Source: Triatoma infestans
Lineage: Eukaryota > Arthropoda > Insecta > Hemiptera > Reduviidae
Direction: 5' to 3'
Length of the DNA stretch: 64,000 bases
NCBI GenBank assembly: GCA_011037195.1
Contig: JAAEAF010004368.1
Span: 1 to 64,000 of the forward strand
Part shown: positions 1 to 11,612 of the stretch, piece by piece
Numbering within the stretch: the first letter of the stretch is position 1
Layout: the number at the start of each line of letters is the position of its first letter
Notes under the pieces: model-generated
What the model saw: only the letters and a program-made list of their open reading frames with translations
Told to the model about the DNA's origin: nothing
Database searches by the model: none
Program-made: the position numbers and the translations under genes

Positions 1-2
1 TG

Positions 3-1041
3 GTAAGTGCCTTGCGGAAACTCGCCATTCCCAAGAAGTTGATCAGACTGATATGGGTAACGATGTGCGGTAGTAAGGCGAGAGTGCTGGTCAATGGGTC
101 TTTAAGCGAGATATTCCCGATCTCAGCTGGAGTAAGACAGGGGGACGCGCTATCCGCAACATTATTCAATATCGCGTTATATGATATGGTAGATAAGCTC
201 AACGTCACAGGGAATATAATTCGTTCAATGAATCAAATTTGTGCTTATGCGGATGATTTATGCATAATAGCTAGAAGCTTTCGCTCATTAAAGGAGGTTT
301 TTCGTACCCTTAAAGCTGAAGGCGATAAAATTGGTCTCGCAGTAAATGAAAGAAAAACAAAATACATGAACATAAGCCCAACCGGCAACTCTGCGGTAGC
401 CCAAAAACTAGAAGTAGAGGGCTTTTCTTTTGAGAAGATAAAATCATTTATATACTTAGTGGGCTGAGCTGAACAGCGAAAATAGGATTGTACCCGAGGT
501 AAATTATAGGATCATGGCCGGAAACCGTGCTTATTTTGCCAACTTGAAGCTATTCCGTTCTTCTCTATTGTCACGTAAAACAAAAATTAATTTATATAAA
601 ACATTAATAAGGCCAATTGTGACATATTCCGCGGAAACTTGGACCCTCTGTGTGGCAACTGTGAATCAGTTAAGAATATTTGAAAGGAAGATTTTAAGAA
701 AGATATTCGGTCCCACATTGGTGAGGGGAGAGTGGAAAATAAGAACTAATAATGAGCTTTATGAGATGTATCAAGAAAATGATATAGTGCAATTCATAAA
801 GGCAAGAAGAATTGAATGGTTGGGCCACGTGATACGGATGCCGGACAATCGGATGCCAAAAAAACTACTTTTCTCCAAAATGGAGGGTACAAGAGGTAGA
901 GGGCGACCGAGAAGACGTTGGATGCAGGATGTGGAGGCCGACTTGCGGAAGCTGGGAGTGACTGATTGGAAAAGGAGGGCGTTGGACAGAGGGAGGTGGT
1001 GCGAAGTTGTCAGGGAGGCCAAGGCTCACATAGAGCTGTAG
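3..1041 (+). pseudogene. RTE-like LINE, reverse transcriptase C-terminal half, frameshifted
   Basis: This is the 3' part of a non-LTR retrotransposon polyprotein that copies RNA into the genome; it runs off the left edge. The first block (positions 3-465) has the RT motif GVRQGDALS and the catalytic YADD box (Y79-D82 counted from the ATG at 12). A frameshift of one or two bases near 455-466 breaks the frame. The second block (466-1041) continues with the thumb region, ETWTL near residue 41 of the ATG at 514, GHVIRM near 104, and a basic GRGRPRRRW stretch near 128, typical of the C-terminus of many insect endonuclease-RT proteins. The frame ends at a TAG followed by a short 3' end. Endonuclease and N-terminus are outside the window. 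Clade RTE is my best guess; the LINE identity is secure. Confidence 0.88.
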
Positions 1042-1071
1042 AGCTATTTAGTAGTAGTGGTTCACACACAT

Positions 1072-1112
1072 TTTTATTATATTCGTATTATCATTATTAT
1101 TGTTATTATTAA
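1072..1112 (+). repeat. ATT-rich microsatellite tail of the RTE-like LINE
   Basis: About 30 bases after the LINE stop codon the sequence becomes imperfect ATT repeats. RTE-like elements often end in short simple repeats instead of poly(A), so this probably marks the 3' end. Other RTE-like pieces in the window end in different triplets. Confidence 0.6.
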
Positions 1113-1217
1113 TGAATAAGAGTCATACTAAGTACACAAACGTATTTTATTTCATTAGCATTCATCTCACAATAAATTATATTTTGAATATCTAGATGTG
1201 GCCGCAACAATACTTAA

Positions 1218-1629
1218 CATTTTATCCGTCGTAACATGCATATTTCTCTTGTTCCCGACCGGTTTCGGATTTTCATCCATCGTCAGAGCAAATCCACCAA
1301 GTTTCGTGTAGAGAGTTCACTTCAACGCAATGTTTCTGTTACACTCACACTCGTTGGTTGTATATATATGCGGAATGTTATAAGGTTATGTTACAATCTA
1401 TAATAATTTCATTTTACCATTAAACTCACACACATAGTAACATAACTTTATAACCTCCCTGCCCATATATACAACCAACAAACCAACAAGTGTGTGAGTG
1501 TTATAGAAACATTACGTTGAAGTGAACTCTCTACACGTACTTGTACTGAATATGCTTTGATGATGGATGAAAATCCAAAACCGGTCAAGAACAAAAAGGA
1601 ATATGCATTACTACGACGGATAAAATACC
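1218..1629. mobile_element. Foldback element F1a (full inverted repeat with two hammerhead-like motifs)
   Basis: Two arms of about 180-200 bases (1218-1400 and 1432-1629) are inverted copies of one another around a short centre. The outer ends read ATTTTATCCGTCGTA on the left and its complement on the right. Each arm holds the motif CTGANGA, a GGAT/ATCC hairpin, GAAA and CCGGTC: on the minus strand near 1252-1292 and on the plus strand near 1556-1590, where CTGA has become TTGA and GAAA has become AAAA. No protein is encoded. A second copy of one arm plus the centre lies at 41095-41336. I infer a non-autonomous retroelement related to F2; no clean target duplication was found. Confidence 0.75.
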
Positions 1630-1763
1630 AAATAAAGTATATCTCATAGAACTATATGAAATTATTTTTTTTGTAACAAAATAATTACATTATGGTGACA
1701 ACATACAGACATACATACATGCATACACACAAACAAATAGACCGTTCGCAAAAATAAAAATAT

Positions 1764-1887
1764 TACTTTCTCTTACTCCTAGTAAGAGGAAGTATTGTAA
1801 TCCTGTCAAATTTTCGATATCGAGTTTTTCACCGGAAATATCCGTTTTGAGGTCCCCTTAGTCCAAAAAAGTTGTTTTTAGCAAATG

Positions 1888-1924
<37 letters not shown>

Positions 1925-2792
1925 TGTATGTATGGATTTAATGTGACAACTAGCGCAAAACAAAAAACTAGAAAGTTGAAACTTGATATGTCCGTTTTAG
2001 GTAGCACCAGGGATCATGACACAGACGTTATTTGTTAAAAATTTCCTCAACCCGATACCAGTTTAGCTAGTTGTGTTTTTTTTTACTTTTTGCAAATGGG
2101 TCGTCAAAAAATGGCTCCAACGAGGTTTCTTTAACTGAAATACCACCCATAATTCAAGAGCGACAACTTTTATTTGAAACTTTTCTCCGGGAAAATTCAT
2201 TTAAGGGCACTTCTGGTGGAGGGATGGGGTTAGGTTGTCATCTAAAGTGCTATTTCAGTTTATTTAGACAATTCTGCCTTCTTAATAATGTTAATTAGAA
2301 TTAAATATGTTGTCAAAATTCCCGTTTGAAAAAATCGGATTACCGGAAGTGCGTTTGCTTTAAGACTTTACTAAATGATTTTTTCACTTTTTGCGATTTT
2401 CTCAAAAATGGCTCCGACGATTTTTTTGGAAACACTTAGTAATTAAACAGTCCGATGATCTACATCTTTATTGTAAACATTACTAACTAACGGGAAAATT
2501 TCTTGTTAAAGGGCACTTTTAGGGGAGGGGTGAGGGTTATGTTTTTCTCTAAAGTGCTATCATAGTTGATTTAACAATTCTATCATCCAAACATAATTAT
2601 TAGAAATAAATAGATGGCTGAAATTCAGTTTCAAGAAAATTACTAAACCGGAAGGGCGCTTTTACTGAACAGTTTTTTCAGTTTTCGACGAATTTCATTC
2701 AAATATGGCACGCAAACTATGAAATTTGTCAATTATAATTTTGAGAACTGGAGTAAGAGAAAGTTGTGTGAGTGTTTCACACCAGATTTTTT
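1764..2792 (+). mobile_element. Repeat family D, copy D1 (two ~300-bp internal units)
   Basis: This is the most complete plus-strand copy of the commonest large repeat here. The left end has a hairpin CTCTTACT-cct-AGTAAGAG (about 1770-1788). The right end has GGAGTAAGAGAAAGT, the complement of the left-end sequence, followed by a 6-bp hairpin GTGTGA-gtgtt-TCACAC (2766-2782) and a T-run. A (TG)n tract lies at 1893-1921. The interior has two ~300-bp tandem units; a GGGCACTT marker recurs at about 2205 and 2513. There is no coding capacity. The plan matches Helentron-associated non-autonomous elements (HINE/DINE-1 type); that class is inference. Confidence 0.8.
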
Positions 2793-3559
2793 TCTCATAA
2801 TATGAAGAGAAAATAAAATTAACTATTTTCCATTTTTTTTTATCTTTAATATCTTTAACTTCTAATCATTAAGATTTAATAAGAAGCAATTCGGGCATTT
2901 GGAAAGTCTAGAATTAACAAGTGTTAATGACCTCAGAAATTGATGCGTAAAAAGAAAAAAAAATACTGTAGAAAGAAAACAAAAAGCGAACATTCTAAAA
3001 AAAAACGTAGACAAAAAAAATAACAGAATAGAAATGAGGAAGTTCCACATTGAAATCCCAGATTTAGAAACTAAAGTGAATACTTTTCATGTTGGTGAGA
3101 TTACCTAACTCAGCAAATTCACCTGTGTAGATGCCAGCCTGTCTCCCTTTTTGGTGGGTAGGAAGCTGAGGTATCTAGTTCTAGTAATGGTTATGAGCAG
3201 AGGGAGTAAAAGAGATTTTCATCCCTTCTTTACAACAACTCCCCACGAATTCCCTACAACAACTTTCAGATCGAGAATTTAAGAAGTTCATCAAAAAGCT
3301 ATTTTCGCAGTTACAATAATTGGCTACATACCTTCTTCGTAAACCAATTTCTCCGGTAATTTAGTACGTGTATCTTCTATGTCACTTCTTATTATATAGG
3401 ACTATAAGGAGGTTATAAAAAATACCGATATTATAATTAGTATTTTTTTCTTTAAAATTTAGAACAGTAATTCAATTAATTGTTGTTAATTATAATTGCG
3501 TTAGTTTTTCATCGATCTTTTTTTTACTTTCACTTTCGTATTTAGCTGTTCTAAGAAGA
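2793..3559. other. AT-rich gap, nothing recognised
   Basis: Low-complexity A and T runs with no coding sequence that I recognise. The piece at about 3110-3290 is less AT-rich than its surroundings and may be an old repeat, but I cannot assign it. Confidence 0.5.
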
Positions 3560-3564
3560 AACAT

Positions 3565-4906
3565 TGTTACGTATTTGCGTACTCGGTAGCTCATCCGGCA
3601 CCACTAGATGGTTTCCGGGAATATTTAGACCACTGCAGGAACTCCGTACGGAGACCATAGGCAGGTCTTGCTGTAAGGAATAGAAGGGTGGGGCAACAAG
3701 ACAGAAAAGGCACCAATTCAAAAATAATAATAAGTTTATTGTTGAACAAAGCACCTCCCCAGTTCTTCCGCCTCACGTCCGAGCCCGAAAACGCACACTG
3801 ACTAGTGGGTATGCCCTGGGAACTCCTCTGACTGCCTGAAGGGCAGGCAATCCCTTCCAGGGCTGTCCACAGGTTGCTGATGAAGGATGATCTCACATCC
3901 GACGGAGGACCAGCAGCGAAGCTGCAAAGCTGTTGGCATAAGAATAACTATGTAGGAAATGTGCAGGGTGACAGACGGAGCTGTATATCCTCAACCTAGG
4001 TTGAGAGAAAATATAAGAGCACTAGGAGGGCTAATAAGAAAAGCTAAGGTGCGTACACTTGCCTTGAAGTTATTATAGTTCCGTACACCTCCTTTAATTC
4101 GAACTCGTTCTATCCAGTGTAGAGACTCCGTCTCTCCAGACTGTACAAGTGGAGCTTGCAGTGAATAGTCACTTAGCTTCAGGGCGATTGCAATAATCGC
4201 TTAAACGGCTTCTGCCGACTTATATTAACACTTAATAATGAACAGAGTAGAGATATCAAGGAGAGGAAAGAAGAGGAAAATTATCTTACTCTGAATGTAG
4301 AAGATGTTAATATACGCCACGTGCATCCGCCAGATTTTGACTCTATTTAGAGTGGTGACTCCTATTATCACTGCTGAATAAGCTCTTACTGAGTGTGAGA
4401 CTGTAAATTAAAGGTTTACCAGACTGCTGAGCAGATTACCCACGTGGGGCAGCAACTGAACGGCGTAAAAAGAAAACTATGATCCAGCGATTTAATGATA
4501 CGCCACCGAACTTGACATACACTAGAAAACTGTTATTAGAAGATAATTGTGCAATCTCACAAGATGATTCACACAATATAAACGGATTTGTGTAAGATGC
4601 TCACTAAGAACGAAAAATGCGGTCTGGTTGGGCGTCACACCAGCTCAACGAGATAGAACGGAACTTGAGGTAGTAATATGGTTACAACTACTGGGGCCCT
4701 GCCACTTAGCTAGGTGAGTACAACGAGCAACTGATACCCTGTGTTAAGGCTAGAACGGTACAACAGTGCTCTAGGTGACCAAAATTGTAAGTAACGTCCT
4801 GTCTCTTTTTTGATGGGAGGGGCCTCTATTAATTCAAGACTGTCACTCAAACAGTTACGTATTTCGCTGCATTAAAACTCCCCTTAAACTCCAGAAATAC
4901 GTAACA
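3565..4906. mobile_element. Solo LTR, 1,342 bp, with 5-bp target duplication
   Basis: The element starts TGTTACGTATTT and ends AAATACGTAACA, so it has the TG...CA ends and short inverted termini of a long terminal repeat. It is flanked by the direct 5-bp repeat AACAT (3560-3564 and 4907-4911). Five-bp duplications are usual for many Gypsy and other LTR retrotransposons. No gag, pol or primer-binding site lies inside, so this is what remains after recombination between two LTRs. Small open frames inside (for example 3591-3896 minus) look like chance. The family is not recognised. Confidence 0.85.
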
Positions 4907-4911
4907 AACAT

Positions 4912-5224
4912 TGTGATTGTATTACTTTTTTTGTATTTGATTTATAACGTGACATGTTTTGTCTTCCACGATTAGGACAAACGTTTTTAGAAATTATTCT
5001 GGAATTATTGTGTGTATGTGTGTGTAGTTTGTGTGAAAGAGGTATTGGAGAGAAAGCTTTTGCATCCTAGTTAAGATGAATATCGTGAAGGTAATCAATT
5101 GACGGATAAAGCGTCTAATTACATGAGGTCGTAATCTCATCATCCTATAATCCGTTAAGTATGTTAACTTATGAGGTTTGAGCAACTTTCGAAACCTCTT
5201 CAAAAATAGTAAATTTTCCTCTTA
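4912..5224. other. Gap with a short TG-rich tract
   Basis: A TG-rich stretch lies near 5010-5035. Nothing else is recognisable. Confidence 0.4.
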
Positions 5225-5372
5225 TTTGAAACTGTAGTGGAAAAAAGCAAATTGGGAAAAAAATTGAAATAATTTTTTGACAAAATAAATATAGTGAAAA
5301 TACGCTTCAAAGTGTCAGGTACTATTAATTTTTAAGGTTAATGGTGTTGAGGAGACAAAGAGACAAGAAATC
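5225..5372 (+). repeat. Repeat G, copy 1, left part (interrupted by F2a)
   Basis: This stretch resembles 61540-61720 closely enough to align by eye, including CAGGTACTAT and the purine-rich run ending GACAAG. Copy 1 resumes at 6353 after the F2a insertion. Repeat G in copy 2 leads into a Penelope-like coding piece, so G may be part of that element. Confidence 0.6.
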
Positions 5373-6352
5373 ACCAGAGATATTTTCCGTGATAGGCATT
5401 CTTCTTTTTGTGGTCATCTTACCGGTTTCGGATGTTCGCCCATGATCAGGATGCGTTTGTCAAACAGTATGATAACATAGATTTGCACAGAGCAAATTTA
5501 ACTTGTGGTCTTTAAATGTTTTGTTATGGCCTGGCTAGGTCTGGAAGGTGAAGTGGGACGGTACCTGAGTGGGAAAAAACACATGTTTGGGTCTTTAAAT
5601 GGCACATTTTTCTTTAAGAATGGAAACAGCCAACACGTAGGGGTATATAACTTCAACTACGTTGTTTTAGGAAGATTTACTTTATAATTATTTATCCATA
5701 CTATCTTACTATTATATTTATTTATTTACAACATGCGAAATAACACTGTGTCAGCAGTGGGCTAATGTGAAATAGTTACTGACAAGAAATGATAAAATAC
5801 GAGCTGAATGATTGTAAGATAGATTAGATGAATAAATAATATTTTGTTAAACAAAATAATCAAAACAAAGCAAACAAATAAACGACAATCAATCTATATG
5901 AGCAGGTTGTTTGATAACACTAACATATTTCGCGTTTCATCTTTCATAATTCATACACGCCATCCACGCACGCATGTATACTTAAATATGGGTTATTTAT
6001 ATGCCTAAATATAACAAATGAAATATAACAGTTTAAGATATAGACCCCCCCCACGTGTTGGATGTTTTCATTTTTAAAGAAAAATGTGCCCCTTTAAAGA
6101 CCCAAACATGTATTTATTCCCACTCAGGTACCATCCCTCTCTCCCTTCCTGACCTAGTTAGGCCATAACAAAACATTTAAAGACCAGTTAGTGTATAAAC
6201 TACTCTGTGCCAAACTTTGTTATCACACTGTTTAAAAAACCGCATCCTGATGATAGGCGAACGCCCGAAACCGGCCGATAACCACAGAAAGAAGCAGGCT
6301 ATCACGAAAAATATCTCTGATGCTTTCCAGCTCTGCGGAACCAACCACAACG
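5373..6352 (-). mobile_element. Foldback element F2a, 980 bp, with target duplication
   Basis: The outer arms (about 5373-5510 and 6186-6352) are inverted copies. A second inverted pair lies just inside them (about 5510-5645 and 6045-6186), so almost the whole element folds on itself. Hammerhead-like motifs sit at about 5425-5460 (minus) and 6243-6280 (plus); the latter has the exact core CTGATGA. Flanks are GACAAGAAATC (5362-5372) and GACAACAAATC (6353-6363), 10 of 11 matching. The related empty site in repeat G at about 61690 supports a real insertion. There is no protein and no poly(A). The longer terminal sequence is on the right, so the element is in minus orientation. Confidence 0.82.
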
Positions 6353-6770
6353 GACAACAAATCGTTAGGGCAAGACCAAAACAACTTGGCCGGTTTTTTT
6401 TTTGGTAGGAGAAACAAGGGCTACCAAGAGAAGCATTTCTTTCACGAGTTGCCTTGCAGCACTTAGTCTAAAAATTCGACATTCATCGAGTATACATAAA
6501 GACTGAACATCAGTACCAGTTATAAACATTTAACCTTGAATCTAGTTAAATAATTGATTTTATAAGCATACTTATTGTGTGATATTGAATAGTATTTAAA
6601 TTTCTTTAAAAGATAATATATTTAATTTAAGCTAGCAGTGATTTCTTACTTATTTCTTAATACTTCTCACTTCTCCTAAAACGTATACAACACACAAGCC
6701 CTTTACAGGACCGTTCGTGCTACACACAACACTACAAACATCCAAAAACATCACATTTCAAGGAAATTAC
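6353..6770 (+). repeat. Repeat G, copy 1, right part
   Basis: This continues the G copy after F2a. It shares landmarks with 61720-62130, including ACATCAGTACCAGTTATAA near 6509 and a segment near 6698 reading CCCTTTACAGGACCGTTC (CACTTTACAAAACCGTTC in the other copy). It is non-coding as far as I can see. Confidence 0.6.
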
Positions 6771-6827
6771 TTTATAAAGGAGCCGTTCATCAAGTTTAAC
6801 TGTTTCATTAAAACTGAATTTTTATAT

Positions 6828-7066
6828 AGATTTTTTGTTTTTTTTAATTTAAGGCGCTACTTCATCTGTGATCATTGGCGCCCGAAGCCTACTGCAGTGT
6901 TCTGTCGGCCTCCGGACAGTGTTCTCTCGTTACAAACAACACTGTCCATTATCGGGCAGTGAGCTTTAGGGGTTCCTAGGAAGAAAAAAGGGCAGTACAG
7001 CTAGACTCGAACTCAGTTCCTCCGCGTGTGAGTCTATTGCGCTAACCACTGAGCTAATCCCTTCCT
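6828..7066 (-). mobile_element. tRNA-derived SINE (family S1), minus strand
   Basis: Read on the minus strand it begins AAGGAAGGGATTAGCTCAGT, with an A-box-like part, then a B box GAGTTCGAGTC. Next come the S1 body (paired segments around CACTGTCC and GGACAGTG, then GGCGCCAATGATCA) and a GCGCCTTAAATT 3' end with an A-rich tail. An internal RNA polymerase III promoter is expected from the tRNA head. Mobilisation would depend on a LINE. Confidence 0.85.
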
Positions 7067-8277
7067 TGTGAATTTATATTATATTTGAAAATAATTTTAT
7101 TAAACAAGTTTTGTATTCTTTTTTTTTTTTTTTTTTTGTAATAGAAAACAATATGATCGAACAATAAATGAGAAGGAATTTCCGTTCTTATCAGTAATAT
7201 TGACTGTTATACAAAGCTTAGTCTACTCTTCAGCCAGCATTAATGGACGTCCTGTTGATTCCCATTTTCCCGACCCAAGTAAATTCTCTCAACCAAAACC
7301 TAACCAAACCCCCCCTTTTACCCAGCCTTTTATTTGTTATACCCTCATTAGCAACTCTCCACAATTATAATATCTTCTTGTATTGTAAATATTTGGACGA
7401 GAGATAGTGAAGGCTTTTCGTAACTGTCTGTTTAATAATACAGACAGACTTCTAGAGATTTTGTGGTTATTATCTACAAGTATAAGTCGCCTGGAGATGA
7501 GAGAGAGTGAGAGAGATGAGCAAACTTTTCTTCTAATTTATTCCTTTTTTTTTTCCTACCACCATTTTCTTCCTCGAAAACGGTAGTTTATTCTTTGTCT
7601 ATTTCCAGAATCCTTTCTGCATCCAGATCCTGTTTTATCATTTTATTTTGTTTTATTTTTTTCTCCGTATTAAATACGAAAATACCAAGGCCAACCAAAC
7701 ATGCTATTGTTTCACTTCTTAATCGCTAAACTAATCATTATTTTTATAAATTCTCTTCTAAAAATACTTCTTTATTCTAGAAGTATTTTCTGAGAAGTAA
7801 AATAAATTACTTCTATAAAAAAATTTCTGGAAATCTCCATAAAAATGAAATATTAAAAAAAAAAAAAATGAATTTTAATATAGGTTAATTTCAACAGCAA
7901 ATCGTTATAATTTTTTGTTTTTTTAAATACTACATTGGAATTTACAATTGCAGTTGCAATTGCCCCTGCAACAAGTAAATTGTAGTGTGATTGGGAATGA
8001 CATGAGAGGAGTTACCACCCAATGATTGCTATCCAAATGAATTAATTACAGCCCAGTATATCACATGACCAGCTACCTCTCAGGAAGATGTAAAGATCAA
8101 TTCGTAGATTAAGATGAGCGGCAAGGCGAGAATGAAATTTCTTGTAATTATGGCCGAATTTGAATATTGCATAAAAGGTACTTTTAGATCGGAGTGGATA
8201 GTTCTTAGGCACGCAATATGGAGCGTTGGTTTTACGTCTTAGGATTTTTGAGTGTTTTATTGGGAGATATGTGTGGA
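7067..8277. other. AT-rich gap, nothing recognised
   Basis: Poly(T) near 7117-7138, poly(A) near 7855-7869 and pyrimidine-rich stretches. No recognisable gene or repeat family. Confidence 0.45.
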
Positions 8278-8279
8278 GG

Positions 8280-8945
8280 AAGCAAACTCTACGCTATCCG
8301 AAGCTACGCTGCACCCATATAGCTACCCCAATGAAAAACAACAACAAACCGGATCTAGAATAACTATTCAGACTCGGGCCCAATCCATCTAAGATTCATC
8401 GCAGTCCTGAACTAAAGGGAAATAGTCCAAGCTCTTCCGCACACATCCTGTTCCGACCAAAGTTCCTGAACCAAATTTCCTCACAACCCAAGCAATTTTT
8501 TATGAGATGGATGGGTGTTTCCTTCTCTGTCTCACAGAGTCTGGATGGACAAAATGGATCCGGTATGAGCCCCATTATGTAGAGATGTCTCCTTAAACCA
8601 CAATAACCAGTAAGGGATCCAACCAGATGCCTGGATGAGTAAGTTACGTGAAAGAGACAGCAACGTCTCACCAACAGCCCTGTCCGGACCCGCGATGAGA
8701 ATTTCGGACTGCCGACAACCAACTGTGCTCAGCCGTAAGGATAAATGCTGTGAAGCTGTGTATGACTGGAAGCCTGTCAGACATGTGCCACAAACACGCC
8801 AACAGCAGGTTCGGGACCAATAAAAAGGAGAGTGGCGCCTATGCTGGCAAACCTATCCACCATTTCCAAAAAATTTTATATGACCTGGTACCCAGACTAG
8901 AAGCACATCCTTCAAAGAAGAAAGCTCTTCCAATCTTATTTTGTT
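8280..8945 (-). pseudogene. I/LOA-like LINE, RNase H to C-terminal region, decayed
   Basis: On the minus strand the translation has VPGH followed by a decayed GIFGNEE-like motif near 8870-8900, the end of an RNase H domain. Next is a conserved tail with HLVGSLTGYCGLRRHLY and a zinc-finger-like CETEKETPIHL...C pattern (8396-8722). The same tail, better preserved, lies at 53512-54057. The frame is broken in the left part of the RNase H region. The shared 3' untranslated part runs to about 8280. Such RNase H domains occur in the I, LOA and related LINE clades; the exact clade is open. Confidence 0.78.
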
Positions 8946-10547
8946 GAGTATAAGTTTTGGAGACGATAGATGGTTGAATACTTGGCTGAATCACACAGTT
9001 CGAGTCCATAAGTCTAATCGGTTTCAGTAGCGAGTTGTATATCAGTACTTTATTTTTTTATGTCAGTTTAGATCGTCTGTAAAGGAGTCTTACAAGCAGG
9101 TGACAGAATTTTATGGTAGAAATATCTATGAAAAACACATTCAAGACTTTCTATTATTGATTTTATCAATGTTTAATTACTCTTATAGGAATTGGTAACT
9201 AAAATTTCCATGTTTGTCTGGCAATGTGTGTGTGAAGATACATTATCATGGTGAAGCGTTAAGAATTCTAATGTTCAAAACGCCGAGTATTTGATGAAGA
9301 CATACTATATATTGCATCAGTTTCATATCTTCTGATCTTTTCAACTTAGTCACCTTCACCAGTTATAAAGGAACTGTATTCATTACTGTTTTCAACATAC
9401 ATCTTTTTTGTGGAAGCACTATTATTTAAAATTTTGAATGTTTCATTGATAAAAATATAGTTCATTCGTTTAAAACGTCGTTAGCAAAAGTGGAATCAAC
9501 GAGAGATGAATAACATCATTCCATGATGTTGATAAAGACTGGTGTACACAGTGTTGGCTCTAAATCGTAGTGACTTGCGAAAAAAGGAAACGCGAAATCT
9601 TTTTTCAATTAAAACAGACGCATCACACACGAACAAGATAGATTTTTATCACCAAAGTTGCAAGAAGTGGATGCACAGTGACTCATTCAGTGCTACCACA
9701 AGTCGTAGAACACCATAGCTCTAAAAAATCCTCTTTATTATGTTCCATGGCCTTTCAGAATATTAAGAAAATATTTCACTACCGCACACAAATGAATAAA
9801 TGAAAAGGGTAATATGAAATAGTTAATAGATAAGAGATCTTACGAGTACAAATAGAAGAAAATGCACTTTACATCCTTGTTTGTTTTTCATATCACAAAA
9901 CTTTTTAGTGACAGTGTCGCAAACCTTTTACAGTCATATATAAATGCATGCAAGAGTGCACTTACATGTATATTATTATCATGGCTTACAGCTGGCGTCA
10001 GCTTAGCATTTTGATTTCAGAATTTAATCAAAATTCATTCCCTTTTATGGAAAAGAGAATGGCCAGTTTTCTTAGACACTCAATGGATCTCTCCCTGAAA
10101 AATGGCAATATTCTCAACAAATGAATAAATATAACTTATGAAGTAGATGATAATTTTCACCGGGATGAAAACTTTCTGAAGATTTTATCATCCAAAAGCA
10201 AAAAATGTTGATTCCAGTATGAGACACTGTTGTTTGATTGTTGACAATCAATAAAAATTCTTAGAAAGTAACTTCATGTTTTTCAGAATCAATAAAATTA
10301 ATTATAATTACATTGAAAAAAAATGTTTTAACATTACGATAGTATGTTTTTATTGTAAAGAAAATAGTAGAAATCACAACACGTTCTAGAGAAAAGTTCC
10401 ACGTAGGAAATATAAAATAAATAAGTATGATTAAACCCCCTCGGGGAGATATAACACAAAAGAATAAAAATTCCATTGTATTATATCTAGTGTTATGTGT
10501 CTAAAATAATACTTTACAAAAATAATAATTAAATAATTTTAATTAGT
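8946..10547. other. Gap, nothing recognised
   Basis: Unique-looking AT-rich sequence. No coding region, RNA gene or window repeat was recognised by eye. Confidence 0.45.
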
Positions 10548-10775
10548 AAGGGAAGGGAATAGCTAAGTGGTTAGTGTACTGGATTCCCACTCGTAGGACC
10601 CGGGTTCGAGTCCTGCTGTGCTATGCTTAAATTTTTTCTTCCTAGAAGCCTCTACAACTCACTGTCCGGTGATGGACAGTGTTGTCTGTAACGAGAGAAT
10701 GCTGCCCGGAAGCCGGCAGTACACGGAAAAGGCTCCGGGCGCCAATGACCACTCAATCAAACGCCGTAAATTATT
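10548..10775 (+). mobile_element. tRNA-derived SINE (family S1)
   Basis: The head GGAAGGGAATAGCTAAGTGG holds the A box, and GGGTTCGAGTCC the B box. The S1 body follows (TCACTGTCCGGTGATGGACA and the later GCTCCGGGCGCCAATGACC), then a short 3' end with A-rich bases. The 63-73 aa open frames crossing it are chance. Confidence 0.88.
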
Positions 10776-10907
10776 AAAAAAAGTATTTCTGGGCACTTTC
10801 TTGGGAATACTGGTGTACCTCCTTTCCATAAAAATTTAATGACTCAGGAGCAATCATTAGAAATTATGATTTTAGTTTGTAGTTTCATCATGGTTAGTTG
10901 ATAGGCT

Positions 10908-11600
10908 TTTTTTTGTTTTTGTTTTTGGTTATTACAAAATTTACCCCAGCACTATTGTGCCATAAGTAAATATGTATACAGAGACAAAAATAAATTAAAA
11001 TAAAATCCGAGAGGAGAAACTACCCTGTGTAGTACCAATAATTCACTCACTGTAATAGAGGCCACTGGCGTTTAAACCGTCTAGGAGGGTTATCTTGTAG
11101 GGTACAGGATGAAAGGCTACCTGCTAGAGGGTTAGGATGTGAAGATAGGGTGCTGTGAATTTTTTTATATCGGAGTTTTATTACTTCTGATAGGAAAGGG
11201 ATATTAAGGTGGTTATGGATTGTTCGACTGGAGACATAAAAAGGAGCGTTGATTATTGTTCGCAGGATTTTGGATTGTAAGGATTGGATACGATGAGATT
11301 GGAACGCTTGGTTGAACCCGATAGTTCGAGGGCATATTCCAAAATTGGTTTCGATAGTAGACGTCTGTTTTCTAGTGAGAGTCTAGATCTGTAGTCAAAG
11401 AGTCGTTTTAGATGTCTGTACCGTGTGTTCATTTCTTGTCTTTTCATCGTGTGTGAGGGTTCTAAGTGAGTCTTTTATCGATGTATATCCCAAGGTAGCG
11501 GTCAACATCAGAGGTTGGCAAAGGAATTTGATTGTAGTATAGTGCGTGGGGAGTAATTGTACGTAAGGTGAAGGTGACATTGAGGCACTTGTTCTCATTG
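10908..11600 (-). pseudogene. 5'-truncated Jockey-like LINE with 12-bp target duplication
   Basis: The minus-strand translation matches the end of the RT domain seen in the 35-36.8 kb element: YLGIYIDKRLT, then RRSRLSLEN-like and LQSKILRTIINAPFYV, and a final PPRRFKRQWP. Frameshifts break it into pieces (11253-11447 and 11395-11598). The 3' end is an A-rich tract (T-rich on the plus strand from 10908). Direct repeats AGTTGATAGGCT flank it at 10896-10907 and 11601-11612, so the 693-bp insertion is delimited. It lacks the catalytic RT core and is dead. Confidence 0.88.
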
Positions 11601-11612
11601 AGTTGATAGGCT

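Noticed and set aside
771..1022. Minus-strand open frame opposite the first LINE
   Set aside because: It is the antisense shadow of the RTE-like C-terminus.
1218..1629. F1 and F2 as a single family
   Set aside because: They share the hammerhead-like motif and foldback plan, but arm sequences and ends are otherwise different, so they are kept as two families.
10560..10625. A tRNA gene
   Set aside because: A and B boxes are present, but the sequence repeats at several places with the same non-tRNA body and A-rich tail, so it is a SINE head.
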